DNA of 64,000 nt from Brachycybe producta. Lineage: Eukaryota > Arthropoda > Diplopoda > Playtdesmida > Andrognathidae. Position 1 is the first letter of the stretch. Every line of letters begins with the position of its first letter. Shown here piece by piece: positions 44,985 to 57,447 of the stretch. The notes below the pieces were generated by a model. It searched no databases and was not told the DNA's origin. It was given only the letters and a program-made list of their open reading frames with translations. Made by a program: the position numbers and the translations under genes. The DNA lies in assembly GCA_036925085.1 (NCBI GenBank), contig JAUPFP010000009.1, positions 2,648,001 through 2,712,000 on the forward strand, written 5' to 3'.

Positions 44985-45200
44985 GTGTTTAGGTGAATTA
45001 TACGGAATCCAGTTAAGGACATGAACCAAATAAAAATTGACTTTTATTATTAATATTTTAAATTGAAATACTAAATCAATATTTTGCCAATGGTTTATAT
45101 ATTTTCTATTTAAGTTAATTAACTCAATATTTTTAGATTATTAACTGAATAAATTGAATTCGACATATTGTTTGTTTGCCCTTCACGGGGCTCTGTAGAA
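44985..45200. repeat. Inverted copy of the 12.4-kb dispersed repeat
   Basis: TTTAGGTGAATTATACGGAA ... GAATTCGACATATTGTTTG match 12378-12570 in reverse complement. Confidence 0.65.
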
Positions 45201-45784
45201 CGCGTTTATTATTTAAATGCGTTTAAATTATCAGGTGCGTACTTAGGTATTAGAGAAGTTGATTTTTTTAAGGTTGTTGCATCACCCTGTATGGTGGCAA
45301 CTATTTTCTGTTCGTAACTGTTTTTTTTTTTTTTTTTGTTGGAAAAAAAAAAACAGTTATTTTTAGAGGTAATTTTTAAAGTTAGTTTCGTGATTATAAA
45401 TAGGTAGTTGTCCTGAAAGTAGACCATTTCAGTCATTTCTCATTTACTTTTGTCATTTCATCGTTTTCAATGCATGAAGTCTTATTATCAATTATGTTTC
45501 TCACTGAAGAAAATATCATTTATCATATATACTGTATTATAGTATATTATCAATTTTAATATCAACTCAGTACACACCTTCAATCAGTTCGAAAACCGTT
45601 TGGCATCCTGTTAGCTGGGGGATAATAATTCCTAATCATCATCATTATCATCATCTTACACTGTGTTCAAAGTTCAAACTGCGGTTTTGAAACCACAACT
45701 TGTGTTCAAATTGTACGGAGCCCTGTTGAGAACATGACATAATTTTTGAATTTTTTGATCTCGTTTGGACGAGATAGTAAGTAC

Positions 45785-46009
45785 AGGCAATTAGAAATCG
45801 GGACATACAGAAGTTGACTCCGCCCTCTTTATGACGAACGCAACTTCTAATTGGTTGGTTATGTAGTCTGACGTCACATGTGTCCGACCTTTTTCAATTT
45901 CCAATTGGTTGATATTTGGTCTGACGCTCATAAAAAGGCGGTGCAAATGACTATATCTCCCTGTCTTTACATTGTCTGTGAGCACCCTTGTATGTAATGT
46001 AGATTTGGG
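45785..46009. mobile_element. Mutator-like MITE, chimeric copy
   Basis: Starts ACAGGCAATTAGAAATCGGG; its right half is of the 43.6-kb type (GGCGGTGCAAATGACT). Confidence 0.6.
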
Positions 46010-46850
46010 ACAGGCAATTAGAAATCGGGATAAACAGAAGTTGGCCCAGCCCTTTTTATAACGAGTGGCAACTTCTAATTGTTTTGTTGTGTGGTTCGAC
46101 GTTGAAAAGGGCGGAGCATGTGAGGTCAGACTACATAACCAACCAATTAGTAGTTGCCGTTCGTCATAAAAAGGGCGGAGCCAACGTTTGTTTATCCCGT
46201 TTTCTAATTGCCTGTAGATTTGGGGGGGTTCATATTATTTTTGAAGGGAGGTGGAATTTTTTTTTTTGGTTCGCGCCCTCTAAGTGACAAGCAATTAGAA
46301 ATCGGGACGAACAGAAGTTGGCTCCGCCGTTTTTATGACGAAAGCAACTTCTAATTGGTTGGTTATTTACAGTAGTCTGATGTCACATGCTCCGCCCTTT
46401 TCAACGTCGAACCACACAACAAACCAATTAGAAGTTGCCGGTCGTCATAAAAAGGGCGGAGCCAACGTTTGTTTATCCCGTTTTCTAATTGCCTGTAAAT
46501 TTGGGGGGGTTCATATTATTTTTGAAGGGAGGTGGAATTTTTTTTTTTGGTTCGCGCCCTCTTTAAGTGACAAGCAATTAGAAATCGGGACGAACAGAAG
46601 TTGGCTCCGCCTTTTTTATGACGACCGGCAACTTCTAATTGGTTGGTTATGTAGTCTGACGTCAAATGCTCGGCCCTTTTCAACGTCGAACCACACAAAA
46701 AACCAATTAGAAGTTGCCGGTCGTCATAAAAAGGGCAGAGCCAACGTCTGTTTATCCTGTTTTCTAATTGCCTGTAGATTTGGGGGGTTCAAATTATTTT
46801 TGAAGGGAGATGGAATTTTTTTTTTTTGGTTCGCGCCCTCTAAGTGCAGG
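46010..46850. repeat. Three tandem ~280-bp units of MITE plus flank
   Basis: MITEs at 46010-46215, 46287-46497 and 46570-46775, each followed by the same ~72-bp spacer (AGATTTGGGGGGGTTCA ... GGTTCGCGCCCTC). The first MITE has an exact 9-bp duplication AGATTTGGG (46001-46009, 46216-46224). The long open frame at 46335-46976 is a by-product of the tandem. Confidence 0.85.
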
Positions 46851-47510
46851 ACATTGCAACTAACAAATAAGAGAACAATGGATGTGTCTGAATCTATTGT
46901 TGAACCTTTAATTGATGGAATTTTGTCCGGAAATTCTCCAAAAAAAAAAAAGCTTGCTCATATTCATTTCAAATAAAAAAATTATCTTTCTTTCTGGTTT
47001 AATTTTTTGATTAAAAATATTTTTTAAAAAAAACACGAAATGTAAACTTTTCTTTTCTCGATTAGAAAAAAAAAATGGTTGCAGTCATAATTAGATGCTG
47101 ATAAAGAAAAAAAAACAAATGTCTCGTTATGAAACTGAAACAGGATTTTATTTTATGATTCATATAAGTGCCTCATTTATTCTTAAGTGAATGAACTGTT
47201 TGTTAACTTTCACTTTTTCATTTGTTTGTACACTTTATAGAGAAGAGAGAGTGTTTGGAACAATGAAAAACCGGATGCCATTTTGTGTCCTCTTTATGTC
47301 ATTCACTATTAAAACGTGTGTTAAAATCGCATCTTTTTTTTCATGTCAAAATTCCTTATTATTTTATCTTTGGACAAAAACATTTAAAAGTCCGAAATTA
47401 AATTAAAATATAGGGTAATTAATGTAATGAGAAAACCATTTCATGCGAAATTTTTCGATCCCGGTCTCTTTAGAAATAGCATAAATTATTTTTTTCTTTC
47501 AGAAACAACA
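46851..47510. other. No confident gene
   Basis: A frame at 46879-46974 (MDVSESIVEPLIDGILSGNS, then a lysine run and stop) follows an acceptor-like CAG; too short to assign. Poly-A tracts elsewhere. Confidence 0.2.
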
Positions 47511-48250
47511 TTAAGAGGCTACATCACAAAATTACTTCGAAAAATCTCCGCAAAGAGCGCTAGCATCGTTTTTGTGTTGAGCCTATAGACCCAATGTTAA
47601 AGAAAAAACGTTAATTTTCAAAATACACACACTTGCGGCAAAATATGTTTCTTTTTCATATTTAAAGTTGTCCAATATTAAGTTTTCAAAGTGCAATGTG
47701 CACCTTAAAATATTATGCTGATCGAGTGATAGAATGACAAAAGATCGGTAAGTGCGATTCTATTTTTAAAAACTATTTCAAAATCACGAATTTCCAACTC
47801 TTATGTTAAACTCCATTAAGTATGCGCTCGTAAGCAAAAAACATCCTTTAAAATGCTCGTAAAAATAATTTTAAAAAACCAGAAAAAATTCAGCACGTGC
47901 GCCAATGCGTTGGCTTCGCTGTGGTTTAATTGTATTTTTTTTAAATTATTTTTAGGTATTTTTACGAGCAATTGTAATGGATGTTTTTTTTTTTTGCTTA
48001 TTTGGGTATACTCAATGGAGTTTAACATAAGAGTTAAAAATTCGCGGTTTTGAAATAGTTTTTAAAAATAGAACGGCACTTACCAATGTTTGTCATTTTA
48101 TGCCTCGATCAGCATATATTTTAGGTGCAGATTGCACTTTGAAAACTTTATTAAATCTGAAAAATAAACATATTGCCACGTGACTGTGTATTTTAAAAAT
48201 TAACATTTTTTCTTTAACATTGGGCCTATGGGCTCAATAGAAAAACGATT
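47511..48250. mobile_element. TTAA-ended MITE, family 2, nearly full
   Basis: TTAAGAGGCTACATCACAAA on the left; both inverted cores present; right end lost after GGCCTATGGGCTCAATAG. Confidence 0.7.
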
Positions 48251-48390
48251 CGAGTTCAAAATGCATTTCAGCTTATATCTAATGTAGTTAGGTATTTCGG
48301 CTGTTTTGTAGCAGCGAGTCAGCTAGTAATATGATCACATGATACCCATCAACCAATAGGAATGTAAAATCGATATTATAGATATATTAA

Positions 48391-48640
48391 CCAGGTCTGT
48401 GTGTGTGTGTGTGATTAATGCTGTACAAACAAGGACAAAAACCTTGAAGCATGTCGGAATTTATATAAATTTAAATGAATAAATGAACCGCTTTTTTCTC
48501 AAGGTCAACTATATGTTGCACACTCCCCATCCAAGAACCCATTGATATTAAATTGTAGAGGGGAAAAGGTTGGAAAGTGTAGAAGGGGAGAGAGAGAGAA
48601 ACGTGGAGGGAGAAAAAAGGGGAAGGAGAAACTGAAAGAG
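48391..48640 (+). mobile_element. Helitron E (3'-truncated)
   Basis: CCAGGTCTGTGTGTG start, GAAGCATGTCGGAATTTAT, helicase relic TATATGTTGCACAC, one purine unit, then breaks off. Confidence 0.7.
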
Positions 48641-49072
48641 CAGCCATTAGGACAGCACTATTGAGTAACAATGGATTTCAGTGTTGTTGTCAATGGTACG
48701 AAATTCTGAAGAAACGAGAATAGTTTTTATTGATTTTTTTAAGATTATAAACATTTTTATTAGGTCTTTTTTTCTCTTTCTCTCTCTCTGTTCTTGTGCT
48801 TGAAAACAATCGATTTTGGTTTCAGTTTCATCTCGAAATAGTTCATAAATCCATGGGGAGCAATAGTGGCAGAATTTTTACTGTTAGCTTCAACTCAAAA
48901 ATTATAAAATATAAGAGTGAATTATTTTTTATTATAAAGAATTGTGAAATTTCGTCTTTACTTGTTAGTTGCTGACTGATTCCATCGACTCACGCGAGGG
49001 GAGTCTTACGCAACTTGCAATCATCAAGATTCGCTGTATTGCCAGCACGTGCATGCTGGAGTGTCAAGGCTT
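48641..49072. other. No gene seen
   Basis: AT-rich with a short CT-rich run at about 48774-48790. Confidence 0.35.
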
Positions 49073-49810
49073 TTAAAGAGGCTACATGGCAAAAATTACT
49101 TCTAAAAATCTCCACAAACAGCGCCCCATAGACCCGATGTTAAAGGAAAAACGTTAATTTTTAAAATACACAGTCGCACCGGCAATATGTTTATTTTTCA
49201 TATTTAAAGTTGTCCAATATTAAGTTTTCAAAGTGCAATGTGCACCTTAAATATGTGCTGATCTAGTGATAGAATGACAAAAAATTGGTAAGTGCGGTTC
49301 TATTTTTAAAAAGTATTTAAAAATCGCGAATTTCTAACTTTATGTGAAACTACATTGAGTACTACATGCTCGTAAGCACAAAAAAACATCCATTAAAATG
49401 TCTATAAAACTAATTTTTAAAAAAACCGCAATTAATCCACAGTGAAGCCAACACATTGGCGCACGTGCTGATTTATTTAATTACTTTTTAGGTATTTTTA
49501 CGAGCATTTTAATGGATTTTTTTCTTACGAGCACGTACTCCATGGAGTTTAACATAAGAGTTAGAAATTCGCGATTTTGAAATACTTTTTAAAAATAGAA
49601 CGGCACTTACCAATTTTTTGTCATTCTATCACTCGATCAGCATATATTTAAGGTGCGCATTGCACTTTAAAAAATTAATATTGGACAACTTTAAATATGA
49701 GAAATAAACATATTTTTCTTTAACATTGGGTCTATGGGCTCACTAGAAAAACGATGCTAGAGCTCTTTGTGGGGATTTTTTGAAATAATTCTGCAATGGT
49801 AACCTCTTAA
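49073..49810. mobile_element. TTAA-ended MITE, family 2, full
   Basis: TTAAAGAGGCTACATGGCAA to GGTAACCTCTTAA with both inverted cores. Confidence 0.75.
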
Positions 49811-50095
49811 GAGCATGTGTGCTGAATGGGGTTTCTATGGGTCTATGCTATTTTGAATCCTGGAGGATGAACTGATTGTCACTATGGACTTAGGGAATCA
49901 CTAGTGTGTGGAGGTTACTGGTTTCAGGAAATCCGAAAACCTACAAAAAAAACGTAATCTCGCTGAAAAATGGATTTACAATGATTGTCGATAATTTTAT
50001 GGGTTTTCATCTAGTAGTTTCAAATATCTTTGATAATAGACTGTGATGTTGTTTTTGAGACATATTGTATATTTAAAAACATGGTCACGTTTATA

Positions 50096-50723
50096 AAGCC
50101 CCTATAAAACGTGCAATGTGACATGCAACTTCAATGTTTATAGTGTGATATGACATGCAACTTGATAAAACTTTCCTTTTAAACTAGTGTCAAACTCAAG
50201 TTTCATTGAGTTGCACGTGTTCAACTTTGAGAGACTTTTCAAGTAAACTTTCTGACAAACAACCAATCAGGCCGTTTGCCGGAAATGACATGTGTAACAT
50301 TGAACGAATTCCCGGCTTCATGACTTCCGGTTTATGAACTTCCTGTTAGTTGATCACAATATGGACACAAGCCAAGGGGGGCGACATTGAAGAAAATCAT
50401 GTACGATTTTCACTACGATTCACAGCAGATCGTGTGGTTGGAAAGTCATTTTACTTTTTAGCTGCATTTTACTGGATAATCCAGAATAGAATTGAAATTT
50501 TAAAATTCAGTAAAACGCGGATTAAAAGTAAAATGGCTTCCGATATCGTACGAGATTCACCCGAATGTCGGTCCCTTCACATAAACAAAGTTTTGAAAAC
50601 TTGATTGGCAACTAGGTTGCATAGTGTGATATAGAAGTTTATTACAAAGTTCTAGTTGCAAGTCACATCACAGGTTGCATTGCAAGTTGAATTGCATTGG
50701 AGGTTGCTAGTGTGATACCGGCT
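50096..50723. mobile_element. TGCAACTT-motif MITE, copy 2, with insert
   Basis: Shares ATGTGACATGCAACTTCAATG and the right end TTGCTAGTGTGATACCGGCT with 33407-34454. A different hairpin insert (50375-50590) resembles the middle of the 27941-28954 element. Confidence 0.65.
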
Positions 50724-50992
50724 TAAGTTTTTATTGTCAGGGAAAGATCACACGTGCTGAAAAAAAAATTTCCCACTGATTTCCACTTTGTAAGGCATTT
50801 ATCAGAAGCGCCGTATATCTCTCAATGCAAAAGAATATTAGAAATATTATAAATTATAAATATAATTTATTTCTATTTTTGTTTTCTGGTGGGTTTTCAG
50901 CCGGAGGTTTAAATAAAAATTTATAATCTCGAGATTTGAATTCTATTTTATCACTTAAACTAAATATAAGTGAAATATGGAAATGTAAATAT

Positions 50993-51413
50993 TAGGGATG
51001 GGACATTCGATTCCTCGAATCCTGCGAATCTTGGAAAAAAATATTCGAGATTCGACAACTCGAATCGTCGCGCTTTTTTCGTCTTTCGAATCTTTCGAAT
51101 CCTTCGAATCCTAACCTAAACAACTGTTAAAAACTTTGGTAAAATTAGTTTTAACACCATTGACGTCCAATAGAAGCGTTCACTAACAAAAGAAACCGGC
51201 GATTTGTTCCAATTTCGGTGGTAACCCGGATCATCACCTTGTTTCGACCCTGAGTGCCACACTGTTTTTTAATAATAATAATAATTTAATATTATTTCAT
51301 TTATTCGTATCTTCTTAATGAATAATATAGGATTCTTATATGAAGGATTCGAGAGCCTTTTAGGATTCGGATTCGAGAAAATTTAGGATTCATCCCACTT
51401 TCTAGTGAAATTT
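50993..51413. mobile_element. hAT-like MITE with GATTCGAATC motif, copy 2
   Basis: TAGGGATGGGACATTCGATT and GGATTCATCCCACTTTCTA; interior TTCGAATCCT repeats. Matches 17471-18338 without the Helitron. Confidence 0.65.
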
Positions 51414-51704
51414 TTCAGAATTTTCATTCGATAATTGAAATTTTATCTGAAATTTGAAGGGAGGAAAAAAAAAACATATGGCAAGATTGATTCAAAATTT
51501 AGTTTAAAATCAATAAATGATTAAAATTGATTAAAAATTGAAAATCTTTTTTTCAAAATTTCAATTCAAAATATCAAAATAAAATTTTTGAAAATTCATT
51601 TCCTTTTATGCAAATGAACCTTTCAAGTAAAAGATGAGTTTTGACGTTTTATTACCCATGTTTTATGACCCAATTTTATTATGCTGATAATTATTGGTAA
51701 TAAA

Positions 51705-52056
51705 TAGGGCTCGGATTTGTATGCAGTTATCAATAAAATGTTTCTCAATCTGTGGCCTCAAAGAGCCAATTGTGAAGTAACAATCTCTTGTTTAGATCAA
51801 CCCAACAATTATGATAATCTTTCAAAATCAAAAACACTGGTTAGAGGCTAGAACACTATCTAGTTGACAACTGATAGTAAATATACATCTTAGCCTCTAA
51901 CCAGCCTTTTTTTTATTATTAGAAAAAAGCATAATTGCAGTTGCTCTCATGATGATTCGATTGTGAGGTTATCAATCATTACTTCACAATTGGCACTTGG
52001 AGCCACAAATTGAGAAACGTTTGCGTTGATATTGCCTAAAAAATCCGAGCCCTATA
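51705..52056. mobile_element. hAT-like MITE, 8-bp duplication
   Basis: TAGGGCTCGGATTT and AAATCCGAGCCCTATA flanked by exact GTAATAAA (51697-51704, 52057-52064). Confidence 0.75.
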
Positions 52057-52064
52057 GTAATAAA

Positions 52065-52372
52065 CAAAGGTGGCGCTGATCAAGCGCCAAATTGAGCAAG
52101 CGCCAAATTGAACAAACGCCAATCTGAACTAACGCCAAACTGAATAAACGCCAAATGGAACAAACGCCAAACTGAATAAGCGCCAAACTGTACAAGCGCC
52201 AAAATGTGATAAACACATGGTTAGGTTTGGTTGGCGCTGAATAAGCGCCAAATTGAAGAAACGCCAAACTGAATAAAAGCCAAAAGTTTGGCGGTTATTC
52301 AGTTTGGCGTTTGTTCCATTTGGCGCTTATTCAGTTTGGCGTTTGTTCAATTTGGCGTTTATTCAGTCGTCC
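52065..52372. repeat. CGCCAAACTGAATAA repeat hairpin
   Basis: About fifteen ~16-bp units (GCGCCAAA-TGAA-AA), then a turn near 52290 and the inverse TTCAGTTTGGCG units. Confidence 0.85.
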
Positions 52373-53050
52373 CTAAACAAAAGACATAGAAAAGGTCAGT
52401 AAGTTGTTGTCATTATTATTCTTCTTTTTGTTTTTACCCTGAAGTGAAAACAAGAAGCAAAAAAAAAAAAACTTAAGGTCACAATTGAGGGTCACATAAT
52501 TGTTGCTCACCACAGGCGCTCCTCTACCAAACATATAATAATATAAATCCAATCTATTATTAAAAAGTTCTTTAGGGTGAGCAACGGTTGGCTCCCGTGC
52601 CACAGTACATCTTTAATACAAATTACAATTTAAAAGTCGTGGAAAAAAGCGTTGCTGTAAAGGTTTTTTTTAGGTTAGCTTAGAGAGAGAGAGAGAGAGA
52701 GATGGATGTGTGGTTCTGAATATGTAAGTAAAATGGGGTTGTGACCCACCTTGATGTGAAGGTTGGTCAGCACTTCTTTAGGTCAATAGGTAAATTTGTT
52801 TGCCCTTCAGTAATTAATATACAAGTCTCATCGTTGGCATCATTTCTGTAGTTATTTGAAATTATTCTCACAAAAAGGTATTTTTTTTTTTCTTCATTCA
52901 AAATGCAAAAAAATTGTTCTTTCTCAAGGATTTTTTTGCTGTACATAATGTGTGGTAATTGATTGTTATTTTGCGTTCTTTTTTTTTTTTTTTTTTAAAA
53001 AGTGCTATTGCTCCGTCTACAAACAAAGAGAAAAAGATAAAATACTCAAC
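52373..53050. other. No gene seen; (GA)n at 52684
   Basis: Short GA microsatellite (about 52684-52702) and a poly-T tract; no exon recognised. Confidence 0.35.
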
Positions 53051-53056
53051 ACGCAC

Positions 53057-53755
53057 ACGGGCAATTAGAAATGGGGACAAGCAGAAGTTGGCTCCGCCCT
53101 TTTTTATGACGAACGGCATCTTCTAATTGGTTGGTTATGTAGTCTGACGCACACGCACACAGGCAATTAGAAATCGGGACAAACAAAAGTTGGCTCCGCC
53201 CTTTTTTATGACGAACGCAACTTCTAATTGGTTGGTTATGTAGTCTGACGCACACAGGCAATTAGAAATCGGGACAAACAGAAGTTGGCTCCGCCCTTTT
53301 TTATGACGAACGCAACTTCTAATTGGTTGGTTATGTAGTCTGACGCACACAGGCAATTAGAAATCGGGACAAACAGAAGTTGGCTCCGCCCTTTTTATGA
53401 CGAACGGCATCTTCTAATTGGTTCGTTATGTAGTCTGACGCACATGCACACAGCAAATTAGAAATCGGGACAAACAGAAGTTGGTTCCACCCGTTTTATG
53501 ACGAACGCAACTTCTAATTGGTTGGTTATGTAGTCTGACGCACACAGGCAATTAGAAATCGGGACAAACAGAAGTTGGCTCCGCCCTTTTTATGACGACC
53601 GGCAACTTCTAATTGGTTGGTTATGTAGTCTGACGTCACATATGATCCGCCCCTTTTCAACGTCGAACCACACAACAAACCAATTAGAAGTTTTGCCAGT
53701 CGTCATAAAAAGGGCGGAGCCAACTTCTGTTTGTCCCAATTTTCTAATTGCCTGT
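53057..53755. repeat. ~95-bp tandem array of a Mutator-like MITE half
   Basis: Left halves starting CAGGCAATTAGAAATCGGG recur at about 53058, 53160, 53255, 53350, 53450 and 53545, joined by CTGACGCACACA. The last one continues into a complete MITE (53545-53755). Confidence 0.85.
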
Positions 53756-55150
53756 ACACGCACACATAATACAGATATATACAAGCAGTATAAACAAGCA
53801 GAAAATAGAAACCGCGTAAGTGGGGGTGACTTTGTGACATATGGTGGTGTTTTTCTTTTTTTGAATCTCGTCACCATGATCATTAATAACGATAGGCACA
53901 AAATAATGGCAACCTAATGGTCGGGTATATGGTGCCACCTATTGGCTGTCGTTCGTTCCTTCGACTCGATTGTAGGTGGCACCAAGCCTCTTTTTGTGGA
54001 ACACTGCATGGACATTGTTGACAATATTTTTTTTTTTTGGAAACTTTGTTCAGTGAAGTTTGATGCAGTTGCAAACGGGCAAAGGGGGGTAATTATAGTT
54101 GAAGATAATCATGTTACCTACAATATGTTGTAAAATGACGTTTGTTTGAAGAGTTTTCATTGAGATATGATCAAATTTGAAAAAAAAAATACTAAGGTTA
54201 GCGGGGTGACTTGGGCAGCTCGAGCTTGTCAATAAGGGACCCGAATGAACACCTTAAGGAAGAAATAAATTTTGTTAGGAAAAGCTATCTCGCAGGGATG
54301 CTTCAAAGAGGCACATCTTCAAGAGATTAGCTTCAAAGTAGTGGTTAACTTTGAGGGGAACTCTTCCCTGGAAGAGTTACAGAGAAGATGGGTACATGGT
54401 CAGTGCAATGGAAAAGGGGGAGAAGGAATTGGAAATAGCCATCAACTCCAGATGAAAATCTTGTATTCGAGGCAAGAAGTACTCATGCTGATCGATCTGC
54501 CGAAACAGATAAACAGATGGGGACTGTAAAAAAGAAGAGTTGGAATGACCATAATGCCATCTAGGAAAATTCTCACTGAAATTTCTACTCTTTTTTTATG
54601 ATAAAATGTGATTTAAAGAGAACAATTACCTCCAGCAATTTCTTGTCAAAATATTGTCAAGAATTATTCAACGATTACCAAAACGATTTTTAAAATTTAA
54701 AATAAGTCATTAATATAATTTAAAAAAAAATTAAAAATCAGTTGACTTCCTGTAAATGGACTTTTATCAGATCGATGCGCCACCAAACAACAGACTTTGG
54801 CAACAAAACCCTCCCAAAGTCTACTCCTCTACTCGAATTTCTGATTTTTCAAAGTACTATTCTGTAGTCCCCCCAAACAAAAAGCATATTCCCTTAGTAT
54901 AAATGAAAGCTTGTACCGAAAAACGTATTTTTTTATTTTTACTGTCGAAAAAGCACTGCATGACTATCCTTGGTCGGTTGATGTACGGCATAGGGAGTCG
55001 GCAAGCCGTGCCCGGAAACGGGCCCCCGTTGGTTTTTTTCTGGGTTCACCGTAACCAAAATTGGAAACGCGTTTTTCGTAGAAACTCGTGTTAAAGTTGT
55101 CTGAAAAAGATTTACACCCGCTGGGCGTAAACGTTTGGAGCATCTATGAC
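53756..55150. other. No gene assigned
   Basis: An 85-codon plus-strand frame at 54272-54529 has mixed, not obviously repetitive composition, but no family or splice context that I recognise. The rest is AT-rich. Confidence 0.25.
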
Positions 55151-55153
55151 TTA

Positions 55154-55823
55154 AGCCCCGTTTTCACGATGATAGTTGTCACGATAGTTGCTGTCATGAG
55201 AGTAGCAACTATCGCGAGAACTATCATCGTGAAAACCACATGATAGTCAACTATCGCACTGTCGCGATAGCACTATCACAACTATCTCGTTTGACTAGAT
55301 AGTTGATAGTACTCTCGCGATAGTAATAGTTGTTGTGTGACCACTTTGTAGGGAAATATTCATTTTGTAGGGAAATTTGGCTTCTGGAGGGAGAGAGACA
55401 GGCAACACTGTTGTTGACTCAATGATATCTATGAAGTAGACGTCACACTGTCATGACTCGTGACACAACTATACTAGCATTTGCTTATTAGAATTTTCAT
55501 AGCGCATGCGCATTGCCATCTCGGTCGGTTTGTATAGGAAAGTGATGGCAGATTTGTGGTAGCAGCGCCATCTATTGATCACCAATGGAAACTGCCGATG
55601 AGAATAAGTGGCACCGTAGTTTTCACTTGCCATCACTTTCCTATACAAACCGACCGAGATGGCAATGCGCATGCGCTATGAAAATTCTAATAAGCAAATG
55701 CTAGTCACAACTATCACGTTATTTCAAGACATGTAGACAGTTGCTATCGTGAGAGTTGAACTATCGCAACTTTCATGACAGCTACTCTCACGATAGAACT
55801 ATCGCCACCGTGAAAATGAGGCT
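55154..55823. mobile_element. PIF/Harbinger-like MITE, ACTATCG motif, TTA duplication
   Basis: AGCCCCGTTTTCACGATGAT and the inverse of CACCGTGAAAATGAGGCT between TTA trinucleotides. Interior is packed with ACTATCGCGATAGT-type motifs. An inner palindrome (arms ~55486-55549 and 55627-55706) is a separate nested insertion. Confidence 0.8.
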
Positions 55824-55885
55824 TTATTTACTTCTTCAGTGTATTTTTTTTCTCTCTCCACATGTGGGAACCTCAGTCCCTTAAC

Positions 55886-56605
55886 TTAAGAGCCTAGATA
55901 CATCGTTTAGTTCAAAAGTTCTCCGAATGTAGGCGCTGCGATCGTTGTTGATTGAAAAACGGTTTTTTAACGTTTTTTCTCCCTGTTCGAAGTCACATAA
56001 TAATTAATAGAAAAATAATTTCGCGTGCTAATCTTATAAAAAGGAAACATTGTGAGTCCAATAGATTAATGCACGTGCTAATTACTATGTGATTGTTCTA
56101 AGTCGTTTTTAATGGGAGTGGAGTTCTTCAAATGTTTGTGGGACGGTTTTTTGCTCCTATGGGAATTAACATGGAGTTAAAAAAACGTACGATTTTAAAC
56201 GTTATTAAAAAATAGAAGAACCTTTTCAAAATTTATAAAAAGGAAACATCGTGAAGCCAATACATGAATGTATGTGCTAATTATTTTGTTATTGTTCTAA
56301 ATCGTTTTTAACGAGAGTTTTTCAAATGTTTGTGGGACGGTTTTGGGGGCCAATGGGATTTAACATGGGGTTAAAAAAACGAACGACTTTGAACCTTGTT
56401 TAAAAATAGAAGGACCTTTTCAAAAATTATATAAATCGAGCACGTGAAGAACAATACTTTTTATTGCATTTTGCGCTTTACTGTATTTTAATTGAGCGAT
56501 TGTGAGGCGATTTCTTGCAGTTTTAGTAACACTTTATAAGAACACTCATATGTCTCGTTGTCGTCTGCTCAAAACAACAAGATGGACGTGGATCTAGGCT
56601 CTTAA
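55886..56605 (+). mobile_element. TTAA-ended MITE, family 1, copy 4
   Basis: TTAAGAGCCTAGATACATCG to GGATCTAGGCTCTTAA, with two instead of three internal modules. Confidence 0.8.
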
Positions 56606-57053
56606 ATGTTTAATAATTAGACAGCTAGCTGTCAGTGTTTGTCACTTAATAATGAACACTGATTATAATCTATTTAATCTCTACTGAGATAAGAGGTCCA
56701 ACCCAGCACCACCCAAAAGTTTAGAAACTTTTTTTCATTTTAACAATTTAATTTGATAAATAATAAAAAAAATTATTATGGAAACCCTTGAAAAATGAAG
56801 GTTTAAAGGGCGGGGGGATCCGTTTCATAATTTACAGCTACTAGGCCAATATATAAATATGTAGATGAGCGTTACAATTTATTTTTTATTATTAAAAAAT
56901 GACGCCCAAATTTAAATAAAATGAAACAATAACAAAAATGAACAACAACAACAACAGAAATATTTTTTTTTAAAAAAAAAAACCATTTCAAGAATCAAAA
57001 AGTTGTGATGAAACTGAGATTAATTTTCTGTCTTGTTTTTCTTCTTAAGACAG
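56606..57053. other. Upstream region / first intron of ARHGAP-like gene
   Basis: AT-rich with (CAA)n near 56942. Ends in a polypyrimidine stretch and CTTAAGACAG at 57044-57053, a likely 3' splice site. Confidence 0.4.
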
Positions 57054-57080
57054 ATTTAATGGATTATTTGATGTCGTGAA

Positions 57081-57195
57081 ATGGAATCTTTTAATTCTCA
57101 AGACAGTGCTGACTATTGCAACGATTTTCTTTACATCGACGACGATGGAAAGTCCGAAGACGACTCTTTGGAGGACGATGGAAACAAAACGGAAG
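57081..57195 (+). CDS. ARHGAP18/28/40-like Rho GTPase-activating protein, coding exon 1
   Basis: The gene would encode a GTPase-activating protein that switches off Rho at the actin cortex (known for ARHGAP18 and fly conundrum). This exon starts at ATG 57081; an in-frame TGA at 57069 and two short upstream ATGs make 57054-57080 a 5' UTR piece after the acceptor CAG at 57053. It encodes 38 residues, very acidic (DDDGKSEDDSLEDDG), and ends one base into a codon at donor GTATAA (57196). The next exon joins in phase. The acidic start is not diagnostic by itself; the assignment comes from exons 2 and 3. The RhoGAP domain is not in the window. Confidence 0.65.
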
Positions 57196-57368
57196 GTATA
57201 AATTTATTATAATGTAGGCTGCGCCTGCCTATACGAGAGAATGGTTTTTTTTTTTTGATTTGGAACACGAAATTTGTAATCGTGCCAAAATGTGACTAAT
57301 AACAAAAAATGTAAGTGACAAAGGATTATTAAATGTATTGTTTTTGTATTTTTTTTTTGTGTCTATAG

Positions 57369-57428
57369 ATACGGATAAGGAATGGTTAACACGAGTCGGA
57401 TTTAATCCTAACGAATTGGCTTCCGAAG
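57369..57428 (+). CDS. ARHGAP18/28/40-like, coding exon 2
   Basis: Sixty bases between acceptor CTATAG and donor GTTTGT, encoding DTDKEWLTRVGFNPNELASE. The EWL--AGF-like motif resembles the short conserved (D/E)WL(K/R)-AG(F/L) segment upstream of the basic block in the ARHGAP18/28/40 family (from memory). It enters at phase 1 and leaves at phase 1, matching both neighbours exactly. Preceded by a 173-bp intron. Confidence 0.65.
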
Positions 57429-57447
57429 GTTTGTAGAATTTATATTA

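Noticed and set aside
46335-46976. 213-codon frame, the longest in the window
   Set aside because: It reads through three tandem MITE units; the peptide repeats with the DNA period and has no domain.
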